Assembly (NCBI RefSeq): GCF_010111755.1
Contig: NC_088961.1
Location: 1,116,001-1,180,000, forward strand
DNA length: 64,000 nucleotides
From: Nakaseomyces glabratus
Taxonomy: Eukaryota; Ascomycota; Saccharomycetes; Saccharomycetales; Saccharomycetaceae
Reading direction: 5' to 3'
This document shows positions 1 to 9,897 of this stretch, piece by piece (position 1 is the first letter of the stretch; each line of letters opens with the position of its first letter). A program made the position numbers and the translations under genes. Under the pieces are notes generated by a model. The model worked only from the letters and a program-made list of their open reading frames with translations. It searched no databases and was not told where the DNA came from.

Positions 1-217
1 AAAGTCCATGTCTATTCTAAACTCCTTCGTTAACGATATCTTCGAAAGAATCGCTTCCGAAGCCTCCAAGTTGGCTGCTTACAACAAGAAGTCTACCATC
101 TCCGCTAGAGAAATCCAAACCGCCGTTAGATTGATCTTGCCAGGTGAATTGGCTAAGCACGCCGTCTCTGAAGGTACTAGAGCTGTTACCAAGTACTCTT
201 CTTCCACTCAAGCTTAA
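1..217 (+). CDS. HTB1: Histone H2B, C-terminal part (cut by window edge)
   Basis: The reading frame is open from base 2 and ends with TAA at 215-217. It encodes the last ~71 residues of histone H2B: the [18 protein letters not shown] helix, [30 protein letters not shown], and the C-terminal helix ending TKYSSSTQA. The ATG at base 8 is the internal Met of this helix, not the start; the N-terminal tail lies before the window. H2B pairs with H2A in the nucleosome core. The Lys in the [15 protein letters not shown] segment corresponds to the H2B ubiquitination site (Bre1/Rad6) known in yeast. Codon use is strongly biased, as expected for a highly expressed gene. Whether this is the HTB1 or HTB2 copy cannot be told from the fragment. 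Confidence 0.97.
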   Translation, partial: KSMSILNSFVNDIFERIASEASKLAAYNKKSTISAREIQTAVRLILPGELAKHAVSEGTRAVTKYSSSTQA

Positions 218-1294
218 ACTATGAAATCATAAAGAAAATATTTTTACTAATTTTTCTGTGTTTTTCATTAACAATCCCAAAAAAATAAATCCACATTTCA
301 TTTCACACAGCACTAAAATAATTATATTATTTTGCAAATGTTTTATTTCTCACTTACTATTTTTTTTTACTTTCTAATATGATTTGATGACGCAAAGAAT
401 GGCACATCATTCTGGGTATTAATTATCATGGGTTTTCTCTCCATCTGGGTCGGTAAATATATATCAAATTCAAAATATGTATTTTCAAATTATTTTTCTT
501 TAATAATTAGATAGAAGTTATATATTCAGCTTCTATCGACATGTATAATAGCAAATCCGAATAAGCCTTATTATTTTTGAACTATAATAGTTGATTGTAT
601 GTCTTTTGATGTATTTCAGTTTTTACTTCTCTTTACCCTTAATACGTAATGTTATGTGTTTACTCTTTAAGATTCAACATCTGCTCATCTACCAATCTTG
701 TCCGAATAGTAGAATATCATATCCAAAATATAAATTTATAGTACCAAATTACAAACAATCAATAAATTCAAGATTCTATCTGTATAAATCAAATAACCTC
801 ATTATAACTACAGTGTTACACAATAAAATACATAAACGTTGCAATATGATGCTGAAATGTAGAACATTTCTTTCTACCCTTGTTAATTTCTTTAAAGCGC
901 CAACGATAGACTACTTACCCAATAGCTACTAACAGCTACTTTGCACCTCTTAACTTCATTTACATTTACATATACCTAGTATATCGCCCGTCTTCTGGGT
1001 AAGTTTGCAGGCTATTGCACTAAATTTGACGCGTAAGAACGTTTATATTTCAATAGTTCAATGTCGAATTCTTTATTTTACGCGTTACCTTTGCTCGCGT
1101 CCGTGAAAAATTCAGGTCCGAAGAGCTGGATGCGATGAGTTATCCTTTAAGCTTGGTAAAGACTTCAATAACTATCAGGAAAACTTACCATTGGCAATTG
1201 ATTTAAGCTGTTTGGTAAGTTTTCATAGACACTTCAGATTGCTCACAGTTAGACGATTTAGGATCTAACAGACGCAGAAGACTTACCGACTAAC
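218..1294. other. Intergenic: H2B 3' region and RAD27 promoter
   Basis: AT-rich spacer of about 1.1 kb. The first half holds T-rich 3'-end sequence of the histone gene. The second half holds the RAD27 promoter with two MluI cell-cycle boxes (listed separately) and a PAC-like GCGATGAGTT at 1132-1141. An open frame across 591-932 has no ATG start there and its residues look like translated AT-rich DNA; I do not call it a gene. Confidence 0.7.
1029..1085. promoter_or_regulatory. Two MluI cell-cycle boxes (ACGCGT) upstream of RAD27
   Basis: Perfect ACGCGT hexamers lie at 1029-1034 and 1080-1085, about 265 and 210 bp upstream of the RAD27 ATG. In S. cerevisiae MBF (Mbp1/Swi6) binds this element to drive G1/S transcription of replication genes, RAD27 among them. 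Two perfect copies within 57 bp in AT-rich sequence are unlikely to be chance. Binding itself is inferred. Confidence 0.8.
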
Positions 1295-2440
1295 ATGGGT
1301 ATTAAAGGTTTAAACTCGATCATAACTGAGCATGTGCCAAGCGCTATAAGAAAGAGCGATATCAAGGCGTTCTTTGGCCGTAAGGTGGCCATTGATGCGT
1401 CCATGTCCTTGTATCAGTTTTTAATTGCTGTACGACAACAGGATGGTGGCCAGCTTTCTACTGAAACCGGTGAGACTACATCACATTTGATGGGTATGTT
1501 CTATAGAACTCTGAGGATGATTGATAATGGTATCAAGCCATGTTATGTGTTTGATGGTAAACCACCCGTTTTAAAATCCCATGAACTAGATAAGAGAACC
1601 AGCAGAAGGGAAGAAACCGAAAAGAAGCTGGCTGAAGCCACAGAAGAAGCAGAGAAGATGAAGCACGAGAGAAGGTTGGTAAAAGTCTCCAAAGAGCATA
1701 ATGATGAGGCTAAAAAGCTGTTAGAACTTATGGGAATTCCTTATGTTAATGCACCAGGTGAAGCAGAAGCTCAATGTGCCGAGCTAGCCAAGAAGGGTAA
1801 AGTATACGCTGCTGCAAGTGAAGACATGGATACTCTCTGTTACAGAACTCCATATCTATTAAGGCATTTAACATTTTCAGAAGCAAGAAAAGAACCCATC
1901 CACGAGATCAATACAGAAATTGTCTTGCAAGGCCTTGAGCTAACCATCGACCAATTCATTGACTTGGGTATAATGCTTGGTTGCGATTACTGTGATAGTA
2001 TCAAAGGTGTAGGCCCAGTAACAGCATTGAAGCTGATGAAAGAGCACGGCTCATTGGAGAAGATTGTCGAATACATCGAGTCAGGTGAAGCCAATAACAA
2101 GTGGAAAGTTCCTGAGAATTGGCCATACAAGGAGGCCAGAGAATTATTTGTTAAGCCAGATGTCATTGATGCCAATGAAATTGATCTGAAATGGACTCCA
2201 CCAAAGGAGGACGAACTGATACAATATTTGTGCCACGAAAAGAAATTCAGTGAAGAAAGAGTGAGGTCAGGTATCAAGAGATTACAAAAGGGCCTAAAAT
2301 CCGGTGTACAAGGTCGTCTTGATGGTTTCTTCAAAGTCGTCCCAAAGACAAAAGAACAATTAGAGGCTGCTGCTGCAAAGGCCAAGTTAGCGAAAAAAAA
2401 TGCTAAAGGAGCCAAGGGTAAGGTCACAAAGAGACGTTAA
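1295..2440 (+). CDS. RAD27: Flap endonuclease FEN1 (Rad27)
   Basis: 381 residues, one short of the S. cerevisiae protein. It is the structure-specific 5' flap endonuclease that processes Okazaki fragments and acts in long-patch base excision repair in the nucleus. The start is fixed by the family N-terminus MGIKGLN, where Gly2 sits at the active site. Catalytic acidic residues are visible: D34 (VAIDAS), D87 (VFDGKPP), E156 and E158 (APGEAEAQ), D177 and D179 (SEDMDT), D231 and D234 ([12 protein letters not shown]), the last followed by the helix-hairpin-helix. A PIP box for [12 protein letters not shown], spans residues 339-346, and the tail is Lys-rich. The next gene, APN1, is also a base-excision-repair nuclease, but that neighbourhood is old and shared with S. 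cerevisiae. MCB elements upstream suggest G1/S expression. Confidence 0.98.
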   Translation: MGIKGLNSIITEHVPSAIRKSDIKAFFGRKVAIDASMSLYQFLIAVRQQDGGQLSTETGETTSHLMGMFYRTLRMIDNGIKPCYVFDGKPPVLKSHELDKRTSRREETEKKLAEATEEAEKMKHERRLVKVSKEHNDEAKKLLELMGIPYVNAPGEAEAQCAELAKKGKVYAAASEDMDTLCYRTPYLLRHLTFSEARKEPIHEINTEIVLQGLELTIDQFIDLGIMLGCDYCDSIKGVGPVTALKLMKEHGSLEKIVEYIESGEANNKWKVPENWPYKEARELFVKPDVIDANEIDLKWTPPKEDELIQYLCHEKKFSEERVRSGIKRLQKGLKSGVQGRLDGFFKVVPKTKEQLEAAAAKAKLAKKNAKGAKGKVTKRR

Positions 2441-2981
2441 GTAATGCAGTAACAGCAAAATCTGCTATTCTTTTCCAACCAAATGACACCGCATCCGGAG
2501 ACATCTGTTTAAATAATGACAAGATAAAAAAATCTGCTTGGAAACAAAGATAGACATAAATTGTATAACTAGGGAGTAGAAAGAGAAGTAGTTACTATGC
2601 ACTACTATTATTGATATACATTATAATAATCCTGTCGCCAACTAGACCATTGAAATATCCACTAGCTTATTAATGATTGCTGATCTTGAATTTGATCAAT
2701 GATTAGCAATGTGATTTTCTGCTTGACACTATTTCGGCGAAGAACAAGTTGGCTGAAAAAAAAAGTTAAAATTGAAGGAATCTGGAATTCTGTGCGATTA
2801 GCTCATCACCAATCATTGAATGAGTACAATAGTACAGAGTCTATTTGGCTGTCAGAGTATAACTATAAATATAATCTGCTGAACTCCCTAGTCAATTCAT
2901 CGGCTCAGGTTGTAACTAAACTGGACTAAAATTGTGAAAGGCAAGACCCTAGATAATATAGTGACCAAGACGATTCGATCA
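2441..2981. other. Intergenic: RAD27 terminator and APN1 promoter
   Basis: 541 bp of AT-rich spacer between tandem genes. An open frame at 2699-2929 has no recognisable protein character. I see no strong regulatory motif. Confidence 0.6.
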
Positions 2982-4046
2982 ATGAGTACGTTTGCAAGAT
3001 CAACAGTGTCGAAGTACAAATTCGGGGCACACATGTCTGGTGCTGGAGGCATCTCAAACAGTGTTACCAATGCATTCAATGCCGGGTGCAACTCATTTGC
3101 AATGTTCTTGAAGTCCCCTAGAAAATGGGTATCTCCAGCATTCACACAGGAAGAGATCGCAAAGTTCAAAGAGAATTGTGAGAAATATGGTTACAACCCA
3201 TTGACTGACATACTACCACATGGACAGTATTTCATAAACCTTGCAAATCCTGATCCCGAAAAAGCAGAGAAGAGTTATGAATCTTTCATCGATGATCTTA
3301 CAAGATGTGAACAACTTGGTGTTGGTTTGTACAACTTTCATCCTGGTTCCACTTTGAAAGGTGATCACGATGAGCAATTAAAACAGTTAGCGTCATATAT
3401 CAATAAGGCGTTAGGTGAGACGAAGTTTGTCAAGATTGTGCTAGAGAATATGGCTGGTACCGGTAATCTAGTTGGCAGTGATCTTACTGATCTGAGGAAA
3501 GTGATCGATATGGTCACTGATAAGTCACGAATTGGTGTCTGTATAGACACATGCCATACCTTTGCAGCAGGCTACGATATTCAGAGCAAAGACGCCTTCG
3601 ACAAGTTCTGGAAAGATTTTGACGACATTATTGGCTATAAATACTTAGCATCTGTGCATCTTAATGACTCCAAAGCTCCACTGGGTGCTAACAGAGATCT
3701 ACATGAAAAACTGGGTGAAGGATACTTGGGTTTAGATTTCTTTAGAAACCTGGCTCATTACGATCATTTGAAAGGCATACCAATTGTTCTGGAGACCCCA
3801 CAACCTGACGACGCGGGATATGCCAAGGAGGTTAAACTTCTTGAATGGTTAGAGACCATTGAAGATGGTGATACTGACAAGTTAAAAGAAATGGAAGCTA
3901 AAAACGAAGAACTGCAAAAACTAGGTGAAAAGTCCAGGAAAGAACAAATGTCAAAATTTGAAAAGAAGAAGACTACGACTACTAAGAAAAGGAAAGCGAC
4001 AGGCGCAGCAGATATCACAGCGCAGTTGAAAAAAGCCAAAAAATAA
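2982..4046 (+). CDS. APN1: AP endonuclease, endonuclease IV family (Apn1)
   Basis: 354 residues from the ATG at 2982. The frame runs further 5', but no ATG precedes this one in frame, and the family N-terminus (…VSKYKFGAHMSGAGG) starts just after it. Apn1 is the main yeast apurinic/apyrimidinic endonuclease and 3'-diesterase of base excision repair, in nucleus and mitochondria. All nine trinuclear-zinc ligands of the EndoIV fold can be placed: H80 (LPHGQY), H120 (NFHPGS), E155 (LENMAG), D189 and H192 (IDTCHT), H226 (VHLND), D239 and H241 (NRDLHE), E271 (LETP). The C-terminal ~50 residues are Lys-rich (KKKTTTTKKRKA), like the nuclear-localisation tail of the S. cerevisiae protein. The head-to-tail order with RAD27 is conserved. 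Confidence 0.97.
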   Translation: MSTFARSTVSKYKFGAHMSGAGGISNSVTNAFNAGCNSFAMFLKSPRKWVSPAFTQEEIAKFKENCEKYGYNPLTDILPHGQYFINLANPDPEKAEKSYESFIDDLTRCEQLGVGLYNFHPGSTLKGDHDEQLKQLASYINKALGETKFVKIVLENMAGTGNLVGSDLTDLRKVIDMVTDKSRIGVCIDTCHTFAAGYDIQSKDAFDKFWKDFDDIIGYKYLASVHLNDSKAPLGANRDLHEKLGEGYLGLDFFRNLAHYDHLKGIPIVLETPQPDDAGYAKEVKLLEWLETIEDGDTDKLKEMEAKNEELQKLGEKSRKEQMSKFEKKKTTTTKKRKATGAADITAQLKKAKK

Positions 4047-4696
4047 TAAGTTACTAAGCTATCAAGCAAAATTATGGTTTGAATTCCTCCAAGATTCAGT
4101 ACCTTGACAGAACTGCGCGCGCGATTTTTTAATGACTTAGGCATTATACAAAAACAATATGTATTAATTTATTCTATTTTTTCTCTCCAATCATAAACAT
4201 ATAACTAACAGGTTAACGAGCTGCAATATATTAATCTCAATTATTATATACAACTACTTGACTATGCCGTCATGGCTGTAAAGCTGCCGATGCGCATCAA
4301 CAAAGGCGAGACAGCTGCAACATTTTTTTTGATCCCATCGGATTAGAGAAAACAAGTTACTTATGGGGACAACGATTTAAGGTGATTTACGGTTTCCAAT
4401 TGCCCATATTTGTTATGGTTTAGAGGCTCAGAAATCTCTAACAACATTCAGTCAGGTACTTACAAGTTGCACTTTCTATAAGGACAATTACTTTTCCCAG
4501 TTTGCGCTTGATTTTGTTGAACGTGCATGGCACAGCCACAACTGCGAAGTACCGACACGCTTTTCTGAACGTTCTCGTTGCTGTTGTTCATTACATTACC
4601 AATTTCAATACTGTGCCCTTGACCTTGGAATTGGACCACATCCTAATTGAGAAATTGAGCTTTGTATCATCGCTGGTTATAGAACTCAGCTAATCC
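4047..4696. other. Intergenic: APN1 terminator and PRR1 promoter
   Basis: 650 bp. It contains a GCGCGCGCG tract at 4115-4123 directly followed by T6, and a T-run at about 4325. The open frame at 4502-4693 just before PRR1 is not protein-like. No other clear element. Confidence 0.6.
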
Positions 4697-6313
4697 ATGT
4701 CTGAGCAATATTTGCATAACGACCCTAAAACACCGCGAATTCCTCAAACTGGGTTTGATATACCTGAGGGGACAATGACCGGGTTCAATGGTACGTCAGA
4801 GGGTAACACGTCTGTTGCTGGTAGTATAGATGAGTTGACAAGTAGAGACACGAACGTCTCCGAATTTGGAGCTAGTGTTCCAGATATTACAATGAACACT
4901 GAAGTAGGAGCTGATGAGACGGAAGATGTGAAGGTTGTTACACCGTTGAGTGTTTCTATACCTACATTTGAGAATGTCGCCACTCTACCAACACCAATGG
5001 TGTACAGTCCCATGTCACCAGCTGTGTTGAATAAGTCACCTCAAGCTATCAAAAGCACTGAGATGAAGATCAACATTCCAAAGAGAAGGGCTCAATATAA
5101 ACCAAACTTGGACGGATTAATCGGATCAAAACCTATCAGAATAATCTCAGAAGTGGTACCGACTCCAGATACCGCTCAGCAAAGAGTAATATCTTTACCA
5201 ACAGTATCAGAAGAAACTACAACTGAGAATGATAAATTCCCCATTCACCATGACGGAACGGCACTTGCGGATGATTCTAACTCACAAGAAGACGATATAG
5301 TACTTATGGGATATAGAATTGGCGAATATACAAAAGCACTACAATGGCGAAAGGTGAAAACCATTGGTGTTGGTAATTTCAGCGATGTTCTTTTATATGA
5401 ATCAATTGATCAAAATGATCCAGAATTACTCCAAGTAGCTGTGAAGAGGATAAGATATCCACAAGAATTGAAGGACATTAGAAACCGCTCAGCCAATTTT
5501 GATGAACTATTGGGTAGACTTGACAATTCTTTAACCAGGGAAATTTCTGTACTGAATTCTTTAAATCATCCATGCATTGTCAAACTATTTGGAGTGAACG
5601 ATCCACTATTTATCGAAAGCTGTCGACCATTATATGATATGCTCAAGCTAAGACAAAAATTAGTTCCATGCAACTTAATCATGTCATACTGTGTTGGTGG
5701 AGATTTATTGGCCGCAATGTCACAATGTTCCGGCAACCTAGATCGTTGGCTGATTCAACGTCTATTTACAGAGATCCTTTTAGGTGTCAAATATTTACAT
5801 GAACACAATATTATTCACAGAGACTTAAAGCTGGAGAACATTCTACTGAAGGTACCTCTTGGGAATATCAGATCCCTAAAGGATAAGGACATATACTACG
5901 AGCATAGTTTTGTAGAGATTGCCGATTTTGGGCTGTGCAAGAAAATAGAACCGGATGAGCTATGCACAGCAAGGTGCGGATCAGAAGACTACGTATCACC
6001 TGAAATACTAATGGGTGTACCATATGATGGTCACCTTTCTGACACTTGGGCTATGGGTGTCATTTTATATTCACTACTAGAAGATAGACTGCCATTCGAT
6101 CCACTACCAGGTGCTTCTATTAGACAAAAAAACAGACCAACTGCACATAGAATAGCCAGATTTGAATGGAAATGGCATAAAATGATCGAAGATGATTCTT
6201 CTGCCAAGGAAATTGTCAATAATACTTTAACGAGAAAGAACCAGCGGTGGAATTGTAATGACATTTTCAACTCAGCATTTATCCAAGAAATTGTTGGATC
6301 ATTGCAATTCTGA
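4697..6313 (+). CDS. PRR1: Serine/threonine protein kinase, Prr1-like
   Basis: 538 residues; S. cerevisiae Prr1 has about 518. The N-terminal ~215 residues are low-complexity, rich in Ser, Thr and Pro. The kinase domain fills the rest: Gly-rich loop GVGNFSDV (about 224-231), VAVK lysine K250, HRDLKLEN catalytic loop starting at H373, DFGL with D410, and the activation-segment end SPE near 434-436. It belongs to the fungal NPR1/HAL5-like kinases. In S. cerevisiae, Prr1 is reported to dampen pheromone MAP-kinase signalling. Position between APN1 and SBA1 matches YKL116C exactly, which decides Prr1 over its paralogue Prr2. The catalytic residues are present, so it should be active. Confidence 0.92.
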   Translation: MSEQYLHNDPKTPRIPQTGFDIPEGTMTGFNGTSEGNTSVAGSIDELTSRDTNVSEFGASVPDITMNTEVGADETEDVKVVTPLSVSIPTFENVATLPTPMVYSPMSPAVLNKSPQAIKSTEMKINIPKRRAQYKPNLDGLIGSKPIRIISEVVPTPDTAQQRVISLPTVSEETTTENDKFPIHHDGTALADDSNSQEDDIVLMGYRIGEYTKALQWRKVKTIGVGNFSDVLLYESIDQNDPELLQVAVKRIRYPQELKDIRNRSANFDELLGRLDNSLTREISVLNSLNHPCIVKLFGVNDPLFIESCRPLYDMLKLRQKLVPCNLIMSYCVGGDLLAAMSQCSGNLDRWLIQRLFTEILLGVKYLHEHNIIHRDLKLENILLKVPLGNIRSLKDKDIYYEHSFVEIADFGLCKKIEPDELCTARCGSEDYVSPEILMGVPYDGHLSDTWAMGVILYSLLEDRLPFDPLPGASIRQKNRPTAHRIARFEWKWHKMIEDDSSAKEIVNNTLTRKNQRWNCNDIFNSAFIQEIVGSLQF

Positions 6314-6690
6314 CACAAAATCTCTTATTCTCACATTTCAGGCATATTATTCTTACTTTGTCTCTACATTAACTTTGGCTTGTTATTATTCACAGTGTTT
6401 TATTTTATTACTATTACTTTTTTTTTATCCTTGCATATACACATGAATCTCTTTTATCATCACATCATTTAGCTATCAATGAATACTAAATACATAAATG
6501 GTATTTTTATAATTATTGCCAGTTCAAGATTGAAACTGGCTCACAATCCTGGTACAAATGCAGACTGAATACATGCGTAAATTATATTGAGCTACAAATA
6601 ATCAGTGTTAAAGAAAACATGATTATACAAATAAAGAAGAAAATACCTGCAGTCACTTACTTTTTTTCATGAGGTAGACATCTCTTGGAC
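6314..6690. other. Convergent 3' spacer PRR1/SBA1 with a short hairpin
   Basis: 377 bp between convergent stop codons. It contains T-rich tracts and an inverted repeat GCCAGTT (6518-6524) / AACTGGC (6534-6540) that could form a small stem-loop in either transcript. A role in 3'-end formation is only a guess. Confidence 0.5.
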
Positions 6691-7347
6691 TCAATCTTTC
6701 TTGATCTCCTCGATCTCTTCCTCATCCTCATCTTCTCCACCGAAGTCTCCTAGATCTTCACCGCCTAAACCGCCTAGACCGCCTTGTTGGCTTAGCATGC
6801 TCTGCAGTTGTTCCATGCTTGGACCACCTGGGCCGCCCATTCCGCCCATGCCGGGCATTCCGCCCATGTCGCCCATGCCACCCATGCCGGCACCGCCCAT
6901 GCCGCCCATCAACTGGCTGAAGTCCATGTCGCCTGGCATACCGGTGTCAGCGGCGGTCTCTTGCTCGTCCTCGTCAACCCACTTGTCGAAATCGGTCTTG
7001 ATGTTGGAGTACTTGATCTTCTCCTTGGTCAAACGTGGCCAGTACTCTAGCTCCAGGTCCTTCTTGAACAACTTCAGGAAGTAGTGCTGGCCATTGGCAA
7101 TCTTGTGTAGAGACTTCTCCGGAACAATGTCCTTGTAGAAGTCAATGTGCAGCTTGTAAGTGTGCTTGTGCTCATCGCCAACATGTCCACGAGATTGCGC
7201 CTCCAGATCCAAAGAACCAGCTTCAATCTTAACCTCAGGAGACTCGCAATCTGGAATACTAACAGTAATCAACAGGTAGTTCTTCTCAGCATCGCTCTCG
7301 CTGGACCTCTGCGCCCACGCAACTTCAGGTGTCAATACTTTGGACAT
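6691..7347 (-). CDS. SBA1: Hsp90 co-chaperone p23 (Sba1)
   Basis: 218 residues from the ATG at 7347; S. cerevisiae Sba1 has 216. The frame continues upstream but without an in-frame ATG, and MSKVLTPEVAWAQRSS matches the family start. Sba1 binds ATP-bound Hsp90, slows its ATPase and stabilises client complexes in cytosol and nucleus. The CS/p23 beta-sandwich covers about residues 6-120, with the signature YWPRLTKEKIKYSNIKTDFDKWVDEDEQ near its end. A Gly/Met-rich linker with GGM repeats and MDFSQLMGG follows, then an acidic tail (EDEDEEEIEEI). It is divergent with VPH2 across a 251-bp promoter holding a perfect heat-shock element. Confidence 0.97.
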   Translation of the reverse strand: MSKVLTPEVAWAQRSSESDAEKNYLLITVSIPDCESPEVKIEAGSLDLEAQSRGHVGDEHKHTYKLHIDFYKDIVPEKSLHKIANGQHYFLKLFKKDLELEYWPRLTKEKIKYSNIKTDFDKWVDEDEQETAADTGMPGDMDFSQLMGGMGGAGMGGMGDMGGMPGMGGMGGPGGPSMEQLQSMLSQQGGLGGLGGEDLGDFGGEDEDEEEIEEIKKD

Positions 7348-7517
7348 CTTCAATTCAACTTGCTTCGTGGTCCTTCCCAACCCCAGCAAATGCAAAGGTC
7401 TGGTAAGCACCGTCACCTAAATGTTGGGCCCTTTATATACAAATTTTTCCAGCCAGTTGGGCTCCCTCCCCCCCAGAGAGGCGAGAAATCCCCTTAAGGC
7501 CTTTAAAAAGTGAAAAC

Positions 7518-7532
7518 CTTCCAGAAACTTCC
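7518..7532. promoter_or_regulatory. Heat-shock element between SBA1 and VPH2
   Basis: Three alternating units TTC (7519-7521), GAA (7524-7526) and TTC (7529-7531) at exact 5-bp spacing form a perfect nTTCnnGAAnnTTCn Hsf1 element, about 170 bp upstream of SBA1. SBA1 is a chaperone gene, so Hsf1 control is plausible. A PAC-like GCGATGAGCT follows at 7539-7548. Confidence 0.8.
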
Positions 7533-7598
7533 TTCAAGGCGATGAGCTTCAATCTGAGCTGAAGTTCATAGCATATAAAAGCTGTGTTTCCAGTACAT

Positions 7599-8228
7599 AT
7601 GTTTGAAGTGGCAGTAGGTAGTGCGTTGCGGCGGGCGCTGGAATCCGCGGTGGAAGCTGCGGTGGCTGCGGGAGATGGCGATGCGAAGGTGCGATTGCTA
7701 GAGCTGATTGAGCGTGGGAGTGTGCCGTGTGGTGAATTGGCTGAGTTGTGTCGAGCTTGGGGTTCCGAGGTGTCAGTTTCAGAGGCGTTGTCTGGGCTAG
7801 AGTTCAAGTTCAAGGACAGAGAGACGAGGAAGCCTAGTCCCGAGTTTCAAGCGCAATTGGCTCGGCTGCGTGCATTGCAACAGGAGCAAGAGTACCAGCA
7901 GATTGTGAAGAACCGTGATCTTGCCATCACCACTGAGTCAGAAGCAACGCCGGCGCAGATCAACCGTGAGATTAAGGAACAAGTAACGACGGTTTTCAAT
8001 ATCATAATCAGTGTCATATCTGTAGTGGTGGCCATCTGGTACTGGTCACGTACGTCAGCTGGTCTGGCTATACACCACAGGATTTTCTTATGCATGTTCT
8101 TCGGGATCCTGGTGCTTGTCGCAGAGGTGGTGGTTTACTCTAGCTACCTTTCCAAGATCGAAGAGGCCAAGGCCAGCGAGAAGTCCAAGAAAGAGCATAA
8201 AAAGCTGGTCCAAAAGTATGTGTTTTGA
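7599..8228 (+). CDS. VPH2: V-ATPase assembly protein Vph2 (Vma12)
   Basis: 209 residues from the first in-frame ATG at 7599; S. cerevisiae Vph2 has 215. It is an ER membrane protein that forms the Vma12-Vma22 complex and protects and assembles the Vo subunit Vph1. The C-terminal half is well conserved: QINREIKEQVTTVFN leads into membrane segment 1 (about 131-149), a short loop, segment 2 (about 162-180), then a Lys-rich cytosolic tail. The N-terminal ~65 residues are Ala-rich and GC-rich and diverge strongly from S. cerevisiae. It starts divergently from SBA1 and converges on OAC1, as in YKL119C. Confidence 0.93.
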   Translation: MFEVAVGSALRRALESAVEAAVAAGDGDAKVRLLELIERGSVPCGELAELCRAWGSEVSVSEALSGLEFKFKDRETRKPSPEFQAQLARLRALQQEQEYQQIVKNRDLAITTESEATPAQINREIKEQVTTVFNIIISVISVVVAIWYWSRTSAGLAIHHRIFLCMFFGILVLVAEVVVYSSYLSKIEEAKASEKSKKEHKKLVQKYVF

Positions 8229-8388
8229 CCAAAGTAATGTTGTCTGCCCCTGTGTTATCAGCCTGCTTGAAATGAATAATGCACTATCGATTCTTAGTAT
8301 TTTGCTCTATAAAATGGATATATAAATTTATTTTCGTGGTTTTTTAGTATGATGGGGTGGTCGCTAGACTGTTTAATGCTACCATGTC

Positions 8389-9351
8389 TTAGTTGTGACC
8401 GAGGACCTTAGACTCAAATGCATGAACCAATTTCATTGTTTGTTCCAAGAATGTCAAACATAGAATGGTATGTGGCCCAATTCTGAAAACTTGTGCTTCG
8501 AAACCCTTGTATAAGGCAGTGATACCTTCAATCTTGACGGTCTTCACCAAACAGTCAATTGGACCCTTGTACAGGTCTCCCTTTTGGTTATATATTCTGG
8601 TTAGGATAACGTCCCATGGATTCATCACCACTGCGACACCGAGACCCGAGATGGTACTGGCTGTCAAATGTAGAGATGGGCCATCTTCCATGATATCGTT
8701 TCTTAGCAAGAAGTTCTTTGCAGTGTTGTAGATCGGCAGTTGCACAGAAGACCCAGCACCTGTTCTTAGGATTGCGGCATCGATACCACGGAACAGGCCT
8801 TTAACACCTTCCGTCATGTAAATGGTCTTCAAACCGTTCCACACACCAGTGTAATGTGTCTGTTCACCAATCTTGATTGCATTAGAGTAAGACTGCAGTC
8901 TTGTCTTCACCAAGAACAATGGCGAACCCATGACTGCACCGATAATACCAGAGGCGGCACCTGCAAACACGTTGATACCAACACTTTGAACTTTGTGAGA
9001 TTCCTGGTCTGGATAAAAAGTCTTGTTCATCACAGCTCTGATAGGCTCATAGAAACCCAAACGGGACCCATTTAATGCAATCTGGTAAATGTACGCAGCC
9101 ACTAGACCCTTCTGAAGACCTCTGATACCTTCATTTCTAAACACAACACCCATAGCCTGGAATGGGTTGGTGTATATCCTCTGGTTCGCAGCCATTAGCT
9201 CACCTTGTAACTGCATCCGTATCTTCACCACTTCAATTGGGTTAGTCACAGTCACAGCTATACACGCCGCGAGTCCACCCGCGGTGAAGGAACCAAACTT
9301 GCTCACTTTCTGAGCAGCACTCTTCTGAATCTTGTCCTCACCTTTAGCCAT
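8389..9351 (-). CDS. OAC1: Mitochondrial oxaloacetate/sulfate carrier (Oac1)
   Basis: 320 residues, close to the S. cerevisiae length of 324. It is a mitochondrial carrier (SLC25) of the inner membrane; S. cerevisiae Oac1 moves oxaloacetate, sulfate, malonate and 2-isopropylmalate, linking it to leucine synthesis. Three tandem ~100-residue repeats are visible, with signatures PIEVVKIR (38-45), PLFLVKTR (144-151) and PWDVILTR (245-252), each followed by a Gly-rich helix such as GIRGLQKG, GVKGLFRG and ITALYKGF. Six membrane helices are expected. Synteny with YKL120W supports Oac1 over other carriers. A Leu3-like site lies upstream, which fits the known Leu3 control of S. cerevisiae OAC1. Confidence 0.95.
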   Translation of the reverse strand: MAKGEDKIQKSAAQKVSKFGSFTAGGLAACIAVTVTNPIEVVKIRMQLQGELMAANQRIYTNPFQAMGVVFRNEGIRGLQKGLVAAYIYQIALNGSRLGFYEPIRAVMNKTFYPDQESHKVQSVGINVFAGAASGIIGAVMGSPLFLVKTRLQSYSNAIKIGEQTHYTGVWNGLKTIYMTEGVKGLFRGIDAAILRTGAGSSVQLPIYNTAKNFLLRNDIMEDGPSLHLTASTISGLGVAVVMNPWDVILTRIYNQKGDLYKGPIDCLVKTVKIEGITALYKGFEAQVFRIGPHTILCLTFLEQTMKLVHAFESKVLGHN

Positions 9352-9897
9352 TTTGAACTCGTTTGTATTGTTTCTTTAAAGAATATTATGTCTATGATTT
9401 CTGTGTAGTTTACAATAATATAAACTTTTCCAAGTCGGAATGCGATGAGCTGCGTAGTGCGAACAAACTATAAAGATATATGTTTGAAATAAAAGTCAAG
9501 AGAAGAGATAAACTCAAGGGTCCTAGCCATTGCTTATATACCAAGTTGAACCACCATTGTGCTTCCTAGATTAATTTTTTTTTTTTCATTCCCTTCCACA
9601 CATTATATTACAAGAAATCAGTCATTTTGAAGTAATCATCAAGTGTGGGAGCGGAACCGGTCACCCTCTAACTCAGCTAAGTACAGCTTTAGTCTCGATC
9701 TTGTGATGGTGGATGTGATCACCGATCCCACCTTTGTTCGGAAGTGGGAATCATCGATGTTGAACCTGGACCGGTTTCCTTCATGATAAATCAGCGAACA
9801 GGTACCTGGCCATATGATAAAGTCACATGTAAGAGTGGTGCTTTTAAAGATGTGTCAAGAGTAAGATACACCCTACCGTTCTTCAACTCACTATCCT
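9352..9897. other. Intergenic: OAC1 promoter and DGR2 3' end
   Basis: 546 bp. The half near OAC1 is AT-rich with a PAC-like GCGATGAGCT at 9442-9451. The half near DGR2 (about 9640-9830) is GC-richer and carries GGAACCGGTC (9653-9662) and GGACCGGTTTCC (9768-9779), which are near-inverted copies of each other about 110 bp apart. Confidence 0.6.
9651..9660. promoter_or_regulatory. Leu3-like site upstream of OAC1
   Basis: GCGGAACCGG matches the Leu3 consensus CCGGNNCCGG at 9 of 10 positions, counting N as matched. It is 300 bp upstream of the OAC1 ATG. In S. cerevisiae OAC1 is a Leu3 target, so the position makes sense, but one consensus base is off. A second, weaker match lies near 9771. Confidence 0.45.

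Noticed and set aside
591..932. 113-codon frame upstream of RAD27
   Set aside because: No ATG at its start, composition of translated AT-rich DNA, no domain.
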